Origin: Lytechinus pictus
Lineage: Eukaryota > Echinodermata > Echinoidea > Temnopleuroida > Toxopneustidae
Length of the DNA: 64,000 nt
Assembly: GCF_037042905.1 (NCBI RefSeq)
Contig: NC_087250.1
Span: 1,341,501 to 1,405,500, forward strand
Reading direction: 5' to 3'
A program made the translations under genes and the position numbers. Numbering within the stretch: the first letter of the stretch is position 1; each line of letters starts with the position of its first letter. Below the pieces are notes generated by a model, which was not told where the DNA came from, did no database searches, and saw only the letters and a program-made list of their open reading frames with translations. Shown in pieces: positions 34,604 to 45,125 of this stretch.

Positions 34604-36147
34604 AGATTCAAGATTCAAGATTCAAGATTCAAGAAGTTTATTTCATTTCCATAACAAATATAAATCAAATACAGATACAAATCAAAGTACGAGTACAAAA
34701 TCATTTTAACTTGGCATAATTATATAACAAAAGCTTGTATAAATAGCAAAATAAAAACGTATATGGAAATGAGGGGATCCACTAAAAAACATTGCTTGTA
34801 GAGCGTGGATCCCCTATAGCAAGTTGAATAGATAATTTATATTAAGCAATTGAGAAAAAGCAAAGCAATAAAAATTAAGTAAATATGGAAATTCATTCGA
34901 TTGTAAAAAAAAAAAAACAATTTCATAAAATGGGAAAGTAAAATGTGATAAATATAATAGGAAAACTATTTTAGAGAAAAGAAAGGAAATGATAGCAAAA
35001 TATGGAAATAAGGTGACAGAAATCCGGGACGACATGCAATATCAAAGACACACACACACGAAACAAAGAAAACAAATACAGTGACATATTAGAGGATGGA
35101 GGAGAGAGAGAGAGAAGAATTAGGCTGACCGATAGAGAGGGAGAGAGAGGGGGGGAGAGAGAGAACAAGGTTCGAACATGGATCAACGAGAGCGCTAGCA
35201 TGAAAGCACATATTTGGGATTGATACCCGGGTGATAAAGGAAAATTTAGTGTTAGATACAAGATAATCAGGACCTACAAACAAATCAACTACGTTTGTAG
35301 GATAGTAACAAAAATACTTTTAATTTTCTCTTGAAGGAGTTGATGGAGGGGGCCTGTTGAATATCATTGTGGAGAGAGTTCCAAAATTTGGGGGATGTAA
35401 AAATGAAAGTACTTTGAGCAAAAATAATTCTTAGCATTGGCAGATGAAAGTGATCGCGATGTCTGGTAGGATATGTATGATAACTGTTATTTTGAAGAAA
35501 CATATCGTGGAAAACGGAGGGAACCATGCCGTTTTTATAGTTGTACATAAACTGTCCTAGTTGAAATAAGTACAAGTCTTGGATTTTAAACAAATTATAT
35601 TCGAGGAATAGCGGGTCAGTGTGAGAACGGGATGTGAAAATGAAATATACGAAGAGCTTTCTTTTGTATTAGTAATATTTTGTTTAGTAAATGTTGGTGT
35701 GTATTGCCCCAAACCAGGATTCCGTAGTTGAGATATGGTAATATAAGAGAAGAATACAGAGTTAGTAGAGAAGTAACAGGAATAAACGTTTTTAACCTAT
35801 TTATGATGCCTATATTACGAGAGATGGTTTTGCAAATATTGTCAATGTAACATTTCCAGGAGAGTTTGTTATTTACATGGACACCCAGGAATTTGATTGA
35901 CGAGACACTTTCCAGCTGAATATCTTCAATACATATATCAAGAGGCAACGAATCTATAGTATTACTGAATACCATGTATTTGCTTTTTTGAAGATTTTGA
36001 TAATTTGTTAGCTCTAATCCAACTCAAAACTTTAGTTAATTCACAATTTATTATTTCAGCAAGGGTAAGCGGATTCTTGTGAGAAAAAAATAAATCTGTG
36101 TCATCAGCAAGATTACACCAATTTGATAACCTTGATTTAAACATTTA
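34604..36147 (-). mobile_element. 5'-truncated CR1/L2-like LINE, copy A
   Basis: The minus strand encodes the end of a LINE reverse transcriptase: LADDTDLFFS (the catalytic ADD motif) at about 36100, then KFLGVHVNNKLSW and LILPYLNYGILVWG in the next frame, and PKFWNSLHNDI...SFKRKLK at 35300-35400. Frameshifts lie near 35970 and 35600, so the copy is dead. The 3' UTR carries a hairpin at 34773-34814 and ends in a TTGAATC repeat at 34604-34635. The clade is inferred from the pattern of the C terminus. Confidence 0.85.
34773..34814 (-). other. LINE 3'-UTR hairpin, copy A
   Basis: The arms GGGGATCCAC and GTGGATCCCC enclose a loop with ACAAGCAATG in LINE sense. Confidence 0.8.
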
Positions 36148-37168
36148 GGAAGTGGAAACCAAAAATACAAGAATTACATGCAATGGGGATACCTGTATTT
36201 ACTACAGTTAGGGCACTTCATGTATAGTTATAATAATAATGCACTTCCCCATATTTTTGATGCCATGTTCCCTAAAAATCAATTTTATCATAACTACCCC
36301 TCGAGACACTCTGACGAACTTCACATTCCACTTTACAGAACTTTACTGGCCAAAAATACATTCCTTTTCAACGGTCCTAAATTCTGGAACTCACTAGCTA
36401 ATAATATTAAAGACAGTGTCTCCTTAAATTCATTCAAACATAAACTCAAACTTATCCTGCTTAATTCCTATAATTCTACGCAACGGAACTAACACTTCAT
36501 TATCTTGATTTTAATCATTACATTTTTCACTTTTATTGTTTTATCTTTTTTCATCTGATATTGTCCAGTTATATCATCTTTTGTCATTTCACCAGATCAA
36601 GCTGGTTCGTGGTCAGCCCTTTCCCATTCTTAGTATTCCTCCTTTTATAAAGTAATTATCTTGTCTTGTACTGTCCTGTCTTTTGTTTTGTCTTGTCTTC
36701 TATGTCTTGTCATCCCCTCTCTCTCTTTTTTTTTTTTTTTTTTTTTTCTTTCTTTCTTTCCTTTCTTCTGTCTTGCGCAACACATCCTTTACTACGAAGA
36801 CCTCTTTGTGTGAAAAGCTTTGCATTAGTTCAGTAATTATATTTGCATCCGTATGATTTCTTTTGTTCTCTTTTTCTTTCCTGTAATACATATAATTATG
36901 TACGCATATCAGAATAAGTCTACTATACTTTTTTCATTTCCAAGGGGGATCCACACTTTACAAGCTTTGCTTTTTAGTGGATCCCCCTCATTTCCATTTC
37001 CATTTATGCTCTATATTATACTGTTTTTTGTGTTTTGTTTTTTTTTACGAAGTAAGAATGCCCTTCTGTAAAATTGTACTTGATTTGTATTACTTTATAT
37101 TACTTTGTATTATGTTTTTTTTTTAAATGGAAATGAAATAAAAAAGAATTGAATTGAATTGAATTGAA
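36148..37168 (+). mobile_element. 5'-truncated CR1/L2-like LINE, copy B
   Basis: A frame at about 36178-36492 reads LQLGHFMYSYNNNALPHIF and later GPKFWNSLANNI...SFKHKLKLILL and stop, the same C terminus as copy A but clearly diverged. The 3' UTR has the hairpin at 36944-36987 and the copy ends with GGAAATGAAATAAAA and GAATT repeats. It begins exactly where copy A begins, in the opposite orientation. Confidence 0.85.
36944..36987 (+). other. LINE 3'-UTR hairpin, copy B
   Basis: The arms GGGGGATCCAC and GTGGATCCCCC enclose ACAAGCTTTGCTTTTT. Confidence 0.8.
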
Positions 37169-37199
37169 AGATATATCGCTATGGTAACCACATCGCCCA

Positions 37200-37345
37200 A
37201 CAAGGTGACGTCATTAAGAAGGTTAATTTCATTATTTCGGGTACTGCATTGATCACTGTTGATACAACGATAAAAGGTGAAACTGAGCATGCGCAGTTAG
37301 AGAGTTGTCCAGTTGTCACGAGATCACACAAGAGTAGGTGAGGAG
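37200..37345 (+). promoter_or_regulatory. Candidate promoter and first exon of the downstream gene
   Basis: A perfect CRE/ATF palindrome TGACGTCA lies at 37206-37213 and an NRF1-like GCATGCGCA near 37289. About 45 bases later AGTAG|GTGAGG resembles a splice donor. These could mark the start of the gene whose coding exons begin at 39980. No TATA box or ATG supports this directly. Confidence 0.3.
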
Positions 37346-37349
37346 TATG

Positions 37350-37985
37350 TGTTTTCTATTAATTTTTTTTATATAAATCTTTTCATCTATGAAACTAGCA
37401 TCTATCCATCACCATTTCATTTCCATCTCTCTTTTCTTCGTCTCTAAAATAATGCTTCTCTTTTGGATTTTTTCTATTATAAAATAAAATAATTGTATAT
37501 TTCTCTTAGTCCAATTCTCATTCGCGATTCTATCATCCTTCGTTATTTTGTAAGATCTGGATTCTGTTTTCATTACTCGAAATCGGGAACTATCTTTCTT
37601 TCCTGACACATGTATTAATTAATTGATTTATTCATTTATATATTTCTTTATTTCTTTATTCATTTATTTATTTATTATTTATTTGTTAATTCTGTTTTAT
37701 TTACCTAGGGTATTCTTTTCATGTGTTAACTTTTGATTTCAGTTTGGGTATTCTAACACATATAGGACTATTAATTCAGTCTTGGTTTTTCTTTACTCAA
37801 TGAGCAATCCCCGCCTGTCAAAATGATGTTTTGTCCTTCAGGTCTTGAGAACATATTTTAGATTGGTTCTAGGTGAATGTAATGTACTGAACGATATGCA
37901 TGTTATCATATACAACATTGATTTCATTGGCCATTGTAGTTTATTCATTGATTGCATGTCTATGTGATAGTATTATGAATCTTAG
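37350..37985. other. AT-rich noncoding DNA, nothing identified
   Basis: Possible first intron of the gene to the right. It contains a ttta/attt-rich stretch near 37615-37690. Confidence 0.35.
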
Positions 37986-37987
37986 GC

Positions 37988-38172
37988 ATTAGCGTACCTA
38001 AGGGGGGGGGGGTGACCCCCTCCTTTGTACTTTTTTTTGCTTGTCAATTTTGTTCCTGGTGCGAAATGTCCTTGTGGTTGAAGATCTTTTTATTATTTTC
38101 TGTATTTTTTTTGTCAAATATTTGGGCGGACGAATTTGCCCCCCCCCCCCTTTGGAAAATCCTAGGTACGCA
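37988..38172. mobile_element. Short TIR element with GCGTACCTA ends
   Basis: GCGTACCTA near 37990 is mirrored by TAGGTACGC near 38163, each next to a run of G or C. The element has no coding capacity. Related ends occur near 61368-61533. Confidence 0.6.
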
Positions 38173-38460
38173 ACTGATCTGTATTACGATACATGGATAA
38201 TTGAATATTAGTAATTCATCTTTTGAGAACTGTATGTGGAATATCAAGGAAACAATTTTATTTAACTAAGTTAAATTTCAGCTGTTTAAAAAAGATCAAA
38301 GTACTTGGTTCTTATTTATACTGCAATCTAAAAAATGAAACTTCCATGATGATAAATGCCTGTTTGCCGTTTTTTACGTTTTATGTATGATTGGCAAATT
38401 AAAGCGTTATCCTTATTGGTCTGATTCATTTCTTTTTGTCCTTCAGAAATGGTAATAAAC

Positions 38461-38937
38461 CATTCAAGTTTGATTCTATGGTTGAGATCTGTCTGATTGG
38501 TCAACAGGCTATCATAGGTGAGATATTCCATTCAAGTTTGATTCTTTGGTTGAGATCTGTCTGATTGGTCAACGAGCTATCATAGGTGAGATATTCCATT
38601 CAAGTTTGATTCTATGGTTGAGATCTGTCTGATTGGTCAACGGGCTATCATAGGTGAGAAATTCCATTCAAGTTTGATTCTATGGTTGAGATCTGTCTGA
38701 TTGGTCAACGGGCTATCATAGGTGAGATATTCCATTCAAGTTTGATTCTATGGTTGAGATCCGTATATTATTTGTCAACGGGCTATCATAGGTGAGAAAT
38801 TCCATTCAAGTTTGATTCTATGGTTGAGATCTGTCTGATTGGTCAACGGGCTATCATAGGTGAGATATTCCATTCAAGTTTGATTCTATGGTTGAGATCT
38901 GTCTGATTGGTCAACGGGCTATCATATGTGAGATAGT
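38461..38937. repeat. 68-bp minisatellite, seven copies
   Basis: Units begin with CATTCAAGTTTGATTCTATG at 38461, 38529, 38597, 38665, 38733, 38803 and 38871. The fifth unit is 70 bases because its middle is altered. Other differences are single bases. The units end at about 38937. Confidence 0.95.
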
Positions 38938-38939
38938 AA

Positions 38940-39588
38940 TATTCGTAAAAATGCTCTGTAGTTATTCATGAAAATGCTGAATATCCTAACTTTATTATTA
39001 TGATTGTTATTATTACTATTGTTATCATTAAAGTTTGCCCTCAGTTCTTTTTGTTCATTACGTCATTGATTGTATTCAACATTATGAATATGATAATTAG
39101 AAATACTTTGCTCATTCGTATTATCAATATACATGTTTTAAGACCTTGTATTTTGGTTCCATCATGGTCGCGTAATTTCATACCTTCCTAAAAATTGCTT
39201 AGGAGATCTTAGGAGAATATATTTCCATCATACCTTCATTATCCATGGAGGTAATAACACCCTTATCATAGGGCCTTGGGAATGATTTTTTGACTTTGGG
39301 TGCTAATGTGATTTTTAATTTTTTTAAAATTTTCAATCCAAAATTAAGGTTATTTTATCCAGAAAAAAATTGACAAGCAAAAAAAAAAGAAAAAAAGAAA
39401 GAAGGGTTTCTTTTCAAAATATCGGTAATTGTGTTACATTTCTCCATTTTATCACAATATCTTCCAGAAGTCTCGGGGGTGCTTCCTATGTAGATTACCC
39501 CCACCCCACGCTTCCCAGGGCCATGCCTTTTCATGTTTTTAGACCTAAAGCAGTTACCCTGGATACATTATTTATATTATCTATCATT
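38940..39588. other. Noncoding DNA, nothing identified
   Basis: AT-rich, with no convincing frame or structured repeat. Confidence 0.35.
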
Positions 39589-39961
39589 CGTGGAGGAGCC
39601 GTGGTGTAGTGGTTCTGACTCTCGCCTTGTAAACAGAGGGTCGTGTGTTCGAATCCCACCGCGGTCAGGCGTCCTTTGGCAAGGCGTTAATCCACACTTT
39701 GCCACTCTCGACCCAGGTGCTAAATGGGTACCCGGTAGGATGTGAAAGTCATTGTAGCTTGTCCAGTACTGTGTGCGCCTCACCGGCGACTGACTGGAAT
39801 ACTCCCCAGGGAGTGGAGGATGTGCACACATTGTGTGCGGGAATGACTGAGTGAATCCGATGACCGGGGTAATAATATATCTGTAAAGCGCTTAGACACG
39901 TCGTTCCGATGTATTAAGCGCTATATAAAAAACGGATTATTATTATTATTATTATTATTCT
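39589..39961 (+). mobile_element. tRNA-derived SINE, full length
   Basis: It has an A-box-like TGGTGTAGTGG near 39602 and a B-box GTTCGAATCC at 39648-39657. A body of about 270 bases follows, including TTAAGCGCTATATAAAAA, and it ends in an ATT repeat at about 39940-39960. The tail lies directly upstream of the splice acceptor of exon 39980. Confidence 0.88.
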
Positions 39962-39979
39962 TATTCATTTATTTTTTAG

Positions 39980-42900
39980 GTGATATCGAAGCTGTATGCG
40001 GCCTGTGTAAACACACCCATACTATCACGTGTATTGAACCTGTACACGCATATGAAATGGAAATGCGCAGTTTTCACAAGCTCGTCATGCGCAGACACCC
40101 CCAAACTGTAAAGATGATCAGAGCAATGGTGGCTTTCAAGATACAAAATAGATGGGAACGCATTAGAAATGAAAAGGTATGAAACTGAATGAAACTGATT
40201 ACATTGATATAAAAATGATCCAAGTCCATGATAGCTCATTTCAAGTGAAAATCAAGAAAAAAAATAATTATTGTTGCTTTGCTTCTGATAAGAATTTGGT
40301 CAGTTTATCATTTATTTTTAGCACAGCGTTTGGATGGAATTCCAGGATATTTAATGACACAGACAATGGACCCATGTATAACCACGTTAAATCCAATTTG
40401 GCCATCAAAAGATGGTTCTATCGATATTAATAAAGGTATGGATTAACAATTGCTAAAATACACCGAGGTTTCGCTTTAGGAAGTAATGACCGCGTACTTG
40501 CATTGATTTGCTTTTCTTGTATTTTATTTAATAAAACTTGAACATTAAAAAAGAGGATGAAAACAATGTAAGAGCAATATTAGATGGTCTGTTAGTTTTT
40601 AAGACTATTCCATAGTCTCTTTATCTGTATATATTATTACAAGCAGCCGTTAAAATCATGTAGGTTTGTAGTATTTACTTTCTATTATCCTTACTTTGAG
40701 AGCATGTAAGAACTTAACGTAAAAATAAGATTGCCAAAAAGCTCTTTTTGTTGGCTGAGCAAATTCTTTTCAAAAAAAAAAATAACCATTAGCCAATTCA
40801 AAGTGCAGTGGCAGTGAATCATCCTCAATAATTTTACACCATTTTGGATAGATTTCTGTTTATTCATAAACCAATTATATGTCTTTGCAGGTACCTATCT
40901 ATCGGACAATACTTGAGAAGTTACTGCTCAACGATCTTCAGCAAAATGACGTCAAGGTCACTCCTGGAAGTAGAGCGCCACTTTCGGTAGCACAAAAAAG
41001 ACTAGCGATCAACTCACAAGGACCCGGTTCTCTTTACCGTAAACTCAAAGAAAAACGAGAAAGACATCTTGTTCTGTCGCGTCGGCATTCACAGCTGCAA
41101 CTTCCCGGGCTTGGGGATGCGCATAGAAGTGGAGCAGTCATGTCATCGAGATCCTCGACACGCAGGGGTGATCGGGGCCATTCCGCTAAATATACATCTC
41201 ACAAACGACCGGACTCTGGTGCATTGCCAAGCCTCTCTGTAGGACATTATCATCATGGTGGACACACGATGGTAAACATCACTAGTCAAGGGAAAGACAA
41301 CTCTAAGACCGTCGAAGAAAATGACAGTAATAGTAAGATAAAGTGGATCTTACCAGATGATGGATCCATACATATCAAAGATAACATGGATAAAGAGGGT
41401 TCCTCAAGGTTAGGTTCTAGGTCCAATCTTACAATGACTGAAATGGAGCAAGGTGCAGATTGTATATTGATGTCAGGATCGAGTCGGATGTCACATGAAA
41501 GAGAGGGTGTAAAGTTACCTGCACTGGAACATGGTAAAGAATGAACAGAGAGTGACAGAAATGTGTTTGTTACAGAGCGGATCCACAATGCAAAAGAGAT
41601 AGCAACTTCTTCTCAACAAAGTGTCGAACAAGAGTCAGAACTAGCTTGGGATAATGCTTCTTCTCGTATACCACAATCTGACAACGATAATAACGAAAAA
41701 GAACGCGATTATCATTCAGAACTGTCTGACAACGAGAACGCAAGGGATGTATTTGAGGAGAGTGGATTGGAAAGTACTGACAACGACCATATCGGTGACG
41801 TCACGGAGGAAGGCGCAGTTCAGTTGAGGAATGATGTCAGAACCTCTTCACCAAAGACCAAAAGGTGTTCGAGTACCCGGATGTCTTCAGATTCCTGCAG
41901 CGATCTGGACCAAGAGGAGTTACTTCAAATTGCTTATGAAACCTATGTTTCAGTGAGCAGCGAAATCAAAAAGTTTCTTGTTAAGGTATGAAATTCATTA
42001 AGAAATTAATCATGATATGCCACAATGATAACCCACATACTTTCTGTAAATGTTCTTGATATATCAAATTTAAATGACCATATGAAGAACATTACGTTGG
42101 TAAGAAATGGTCAACGGCGATTTTAATATTGTTTAGAATGATGATGGTGTACATTCGAAGCCATTTTTTTTTCAGATTTACTATTTGTTTCTAAACTGTT
42201 TCAAACTGTATTTTGTCAGGATGTAAACATTCCTTTTGCAATTGTTTCTAGGATAGTAAGACAACCTACAGACAACCTACAGATGATGTCATTTTTTATT
42301 AAATACATTGTCCGTAGGCGTAGGCCTATACGTTCTAGGCTTCTCCATACCGCTTCTCCATTTTCAGTAATTAAAAATGTAAGGTGGCTGCAACAGCCCC
42401 ATCCCAAAGGAATCCCTGATTTCTTCTTCGCTCAAAGTACACATGATAAGTTTTGACATGATTTTTTTGGTATTATTCAGGTCATTGCGGATGCCAAGAG
42501 ATATGAAAGTAGTCACCCAGCAGGTGTAGTATCTCGACTAAGGCCTATTAATTCAAAGCTGCCACGATTTTTAGATGAACAACGGGAAGGTATCGGTCGA
42601 GATGACACGTCAGTATCACCAGCTAGAGGCCATAGAGGCATTCAATCCTCTTCAAGTCAACGGAAGAATCCAAAGGAACGACAGAAGCGACATCATGAAT
42701 CAACAACAAAGACTATCAGAGGACAAGGGAGACAGCGATCAAAGAGTGAAGGTGATACTGAGCTGAGGTATAAATACAGTTCATAGATTCATTTATCTTT
42801 AAGTATGAAACAAATGTTTGCGGCAGGAACGATATCCAGCATTTCATGGAAGTGAATCAGCTGTCTGATTAACATATTATTTTATCTTATAAAAAGATCT

Positions 42901-43914
42901 GATTACCGGAGCAGTCAAGATGTATAAAGATGGACCTTCTTGTCTTTCGCCTCTTGAATTGACAGGTTTCACACTTCATAACCTCGTTTAGTGTTGTTTC
43001 TTCTTTGCCGTTATCTCATATTCTTAATTTATTGTAATGTATTTTTGTCCTCTCTTGCGGCATCTCCAATTGCGTATTTTGGTGGATCTACCTTTCCTTG
43101 ATATATTTTTCAATGACAATAGTGCTCTTACTATTTCATTGTTATTTTTGACGAGTCGGTTAAGTCGGTTTGCATAAAGAAAATAATTCAATTACTTTCA
43201 TATTATACATGCCGAGTCTGGTACTGATTTTAATGCTTCGTATTTCTTGCAGATCCTCGGAACTCACTAAGCTTCCTTCTATCAAACAAAAAAGTTCAAC
43301 AAAACCCAAGACGTTCTATGAGATAGCTAAAGAGGAGCAAAATGTCAGAGAAACAGCGCCCTCTGCGTTGGATCTTATATATCGTCAGTTTGGTGCAGTC
43401 AAAAAGGTAAGATTGATAACCTCTTTCTTAAATTAGGTCGTATTTTCCCCCTCCCTCATACCAAGGTGACAACCCTGATCAACGGATAATTCATCGAAAC
43501 AGATAAAAATGCTGGTTTAGAAATGTTTACGTCTTTCGACCTCGGACTGCGAGAGGTTTCTGTTTACCTATTTGAGGAAAAAAAAAAAACAAGTAATGCG
43601 CTAGTCACACATAAAGTTTCTGAATCTACGTGAAAATAGCCGTTAACACCGTAATTGATATAAACATAAATGGAATTTTTGACAATGTTCATAAATTTGT
43701 AAAAGTATAAAATTTGAATTGTATATAGTATATTTTAATTTTCATTCTGAATAACTTAGAAAAGTTGGTGATGATTGTAATCGTAAACTTGTTTATGTTT
43801 TTTTTTTCACAGATGAAGGCCGGACGTCAGTATAGTGAAGACGATTATAAGAAACTGAAAGACATGCTTAGAGCTCAACAAAAACGATACATCAGATATC
43901 AGATAAACCTTTAA
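39980..43914 (+). CDS. Unrecognised multi-exon gene, basic Ser-rich protein of about 600 residues
   Basis: Coding exons joined by GT/AG introns are 39980-40176, 40891-41985, 42481-42767, 43253-43406 and 43813-43914; phases 0, 0, 2 and 0 agree at each junction. The first exon reads from 39982 (DIEAVCGLCKHTHTITCIEP) and ends with an IQ-like basic helix (MVAFKIQNRWERIRNEK). Its first in-frame ATG is at 40057, but an upstream coding exon is possible. The large exon encodes a basic then acidic, Ser-rich, probably disordered region. The last two exons encode a conserved-looking FYEIAKEEQNVRETAPSALD and a basic helix with QQKRYIRYQINL before the stop at 43912-43914. The frame is broken once by TGA at 41542-41544. 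I do not recognise the family and assign no function. Confidence 0.7.
41534..41575 (+). other. Putative 42-nt micro-intron spanning an in-frame TGA
   Basis: GTAAAG at 41534-41539 fits a donor and TGTTTGTTACAG ending at 41575 fits an acceptor. Removing the 42 bases keeps the frame and deletes the TGA at 41542-41544. Forty-two bases is very short for an animal intron. Otherwise the copy carries a stop codon or is read through. Confidence 0.4.
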
Positions 43915-43959
43915 ATAGAGTTTTATAGACCATGGCCCTGGGAAGCAAACTGAAAAAGA

Positions 43960-44483
43960 AAATAATTGGTTAGTCATACCTATACATTCTGAATCTACAT
44001 GAGAATGGCCTTTTGAATGTGGTTTGAATGTCGTTTTAAAGGGATGATCCGGGCTGAAAGTATTTATATCTTAAATAAATGGAGTAAAATTCAAAGAGCA
44101 AAATGATGAAAATTTGATCAAATCGGAAACAAATATTAAAGTTATTGAATTCTAAAGATTTGCGTTATTCCGGTGAAACAGTTCCAGGAATGAATATTCA
44201 TTAGGTGGGCAGTTGATGTCACACCCCCACTTTCATTTATTTCATGTTATTACATGAAATTATATTTTTTTTTCATTATTTCACAAATGTATAAATGATT
44301 TGTCTCCTTTATAATGAAATAGGAAAGCCAGGCGTCAGTACAATAAAGACTATTATAAGAAACTTAAGAATATTTTTAGAACTAAGAAAAAGCGATACAT
44401 CAGATATCAGATAAACCTTTTAGATAGATTTTCAAAGACCCCATTACATTATGTGATTTCCCGTGATCCTATTTTATTTTCAT
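43960..44483 (+). pseudogene. Duplicated terminal exon and part of its intron
   Basis: At 44327-44432 the sequence repeats the last exon, with KKRYIRYQINL identical at the protein level and upstream residues changed (RQYNKDYYKKLKNIF). The original stop is lost and the frame runs on to a TAG at 44483-44485. About 43960-44020 also repeats intron sequence from about 43600. A MITE-like insert (TTAAAGGGATGATCCGGGCT, from 44037) splits the duplicate. It may be an alternative last exon or a relic. Confidence 0.55.
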
Positions 44484-44825
44484 AGCTACAGATCACACGA
44501 ATCTTACATGTACTGATGTAAGTATTATTTTCACTTATCAAATACACCCGATTCAGATTGCTCCTGTGACAATTTCTCTTGGCTTTATTTTGTCTTATAT
44601 AGGGTTAGTGTCGCAATGGGTTTTATGTTAGGTTTAGACGAAGGTTTATGATAGGGTAAAGTGTTATATCCAGGGTTTAAGTTGGCAATTCCATTAGTGT
44701 GTATCATTCACAGCGGAGTAATTGCCGCTTGAGTAAATGTCATGGAGCCGGTCAAAATAACCAGTTGGTGAACATTTATCTGACTGATTAAATCGATCAG
44801 TATCAAGCAACTGACTCTACCATTG

Positions 44826-45125
44826 TGGAGCGCCGTGGCCCAGTGGATTAGTCTTCTGTCTTTGAAACAGAGGGTCATGGGTTCGAATCCCACCCATGGC
44901 GTAATTTACTTCAGCAAGAAATCTATCCACATTGTGCTGCACTCAGCCCAGGTGGGGTGAATGGGTACCCGGAAGGATTAATTCCTTGAATGCACTGAGC
45001 GCTGAAAGGAAGCTCGAACTAAAGCCGGGTGATTATAATTATAATAAACAATGCACCTCAGAATAGATTATTTCCAGATAGATGGTGCTATATCAATGCC
45101 TATTATTGTTTATTACTATTATTAT
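44826..45125 (+). mobile_element. tRNA-derived SINE
   Basis: The head has A-box-like TGGCCCAGTGGATTAG and B-box GGTTCGAATCCCA. The body contains CACATTGTGCTGCACTC and GGGTACCCGGAAGGA, and the end has GGTGCTATATCAATGCC followed by an ATT-rich tail. It belongs to the same subfamily as the copies at 53815-54095 and 55145-55385. Confidence 0.85.

Noticed and set aside
39597-39670. Functional tRNA gene
   Set aside because: It is the head of a full-length SINE with a body and an ATT tail.
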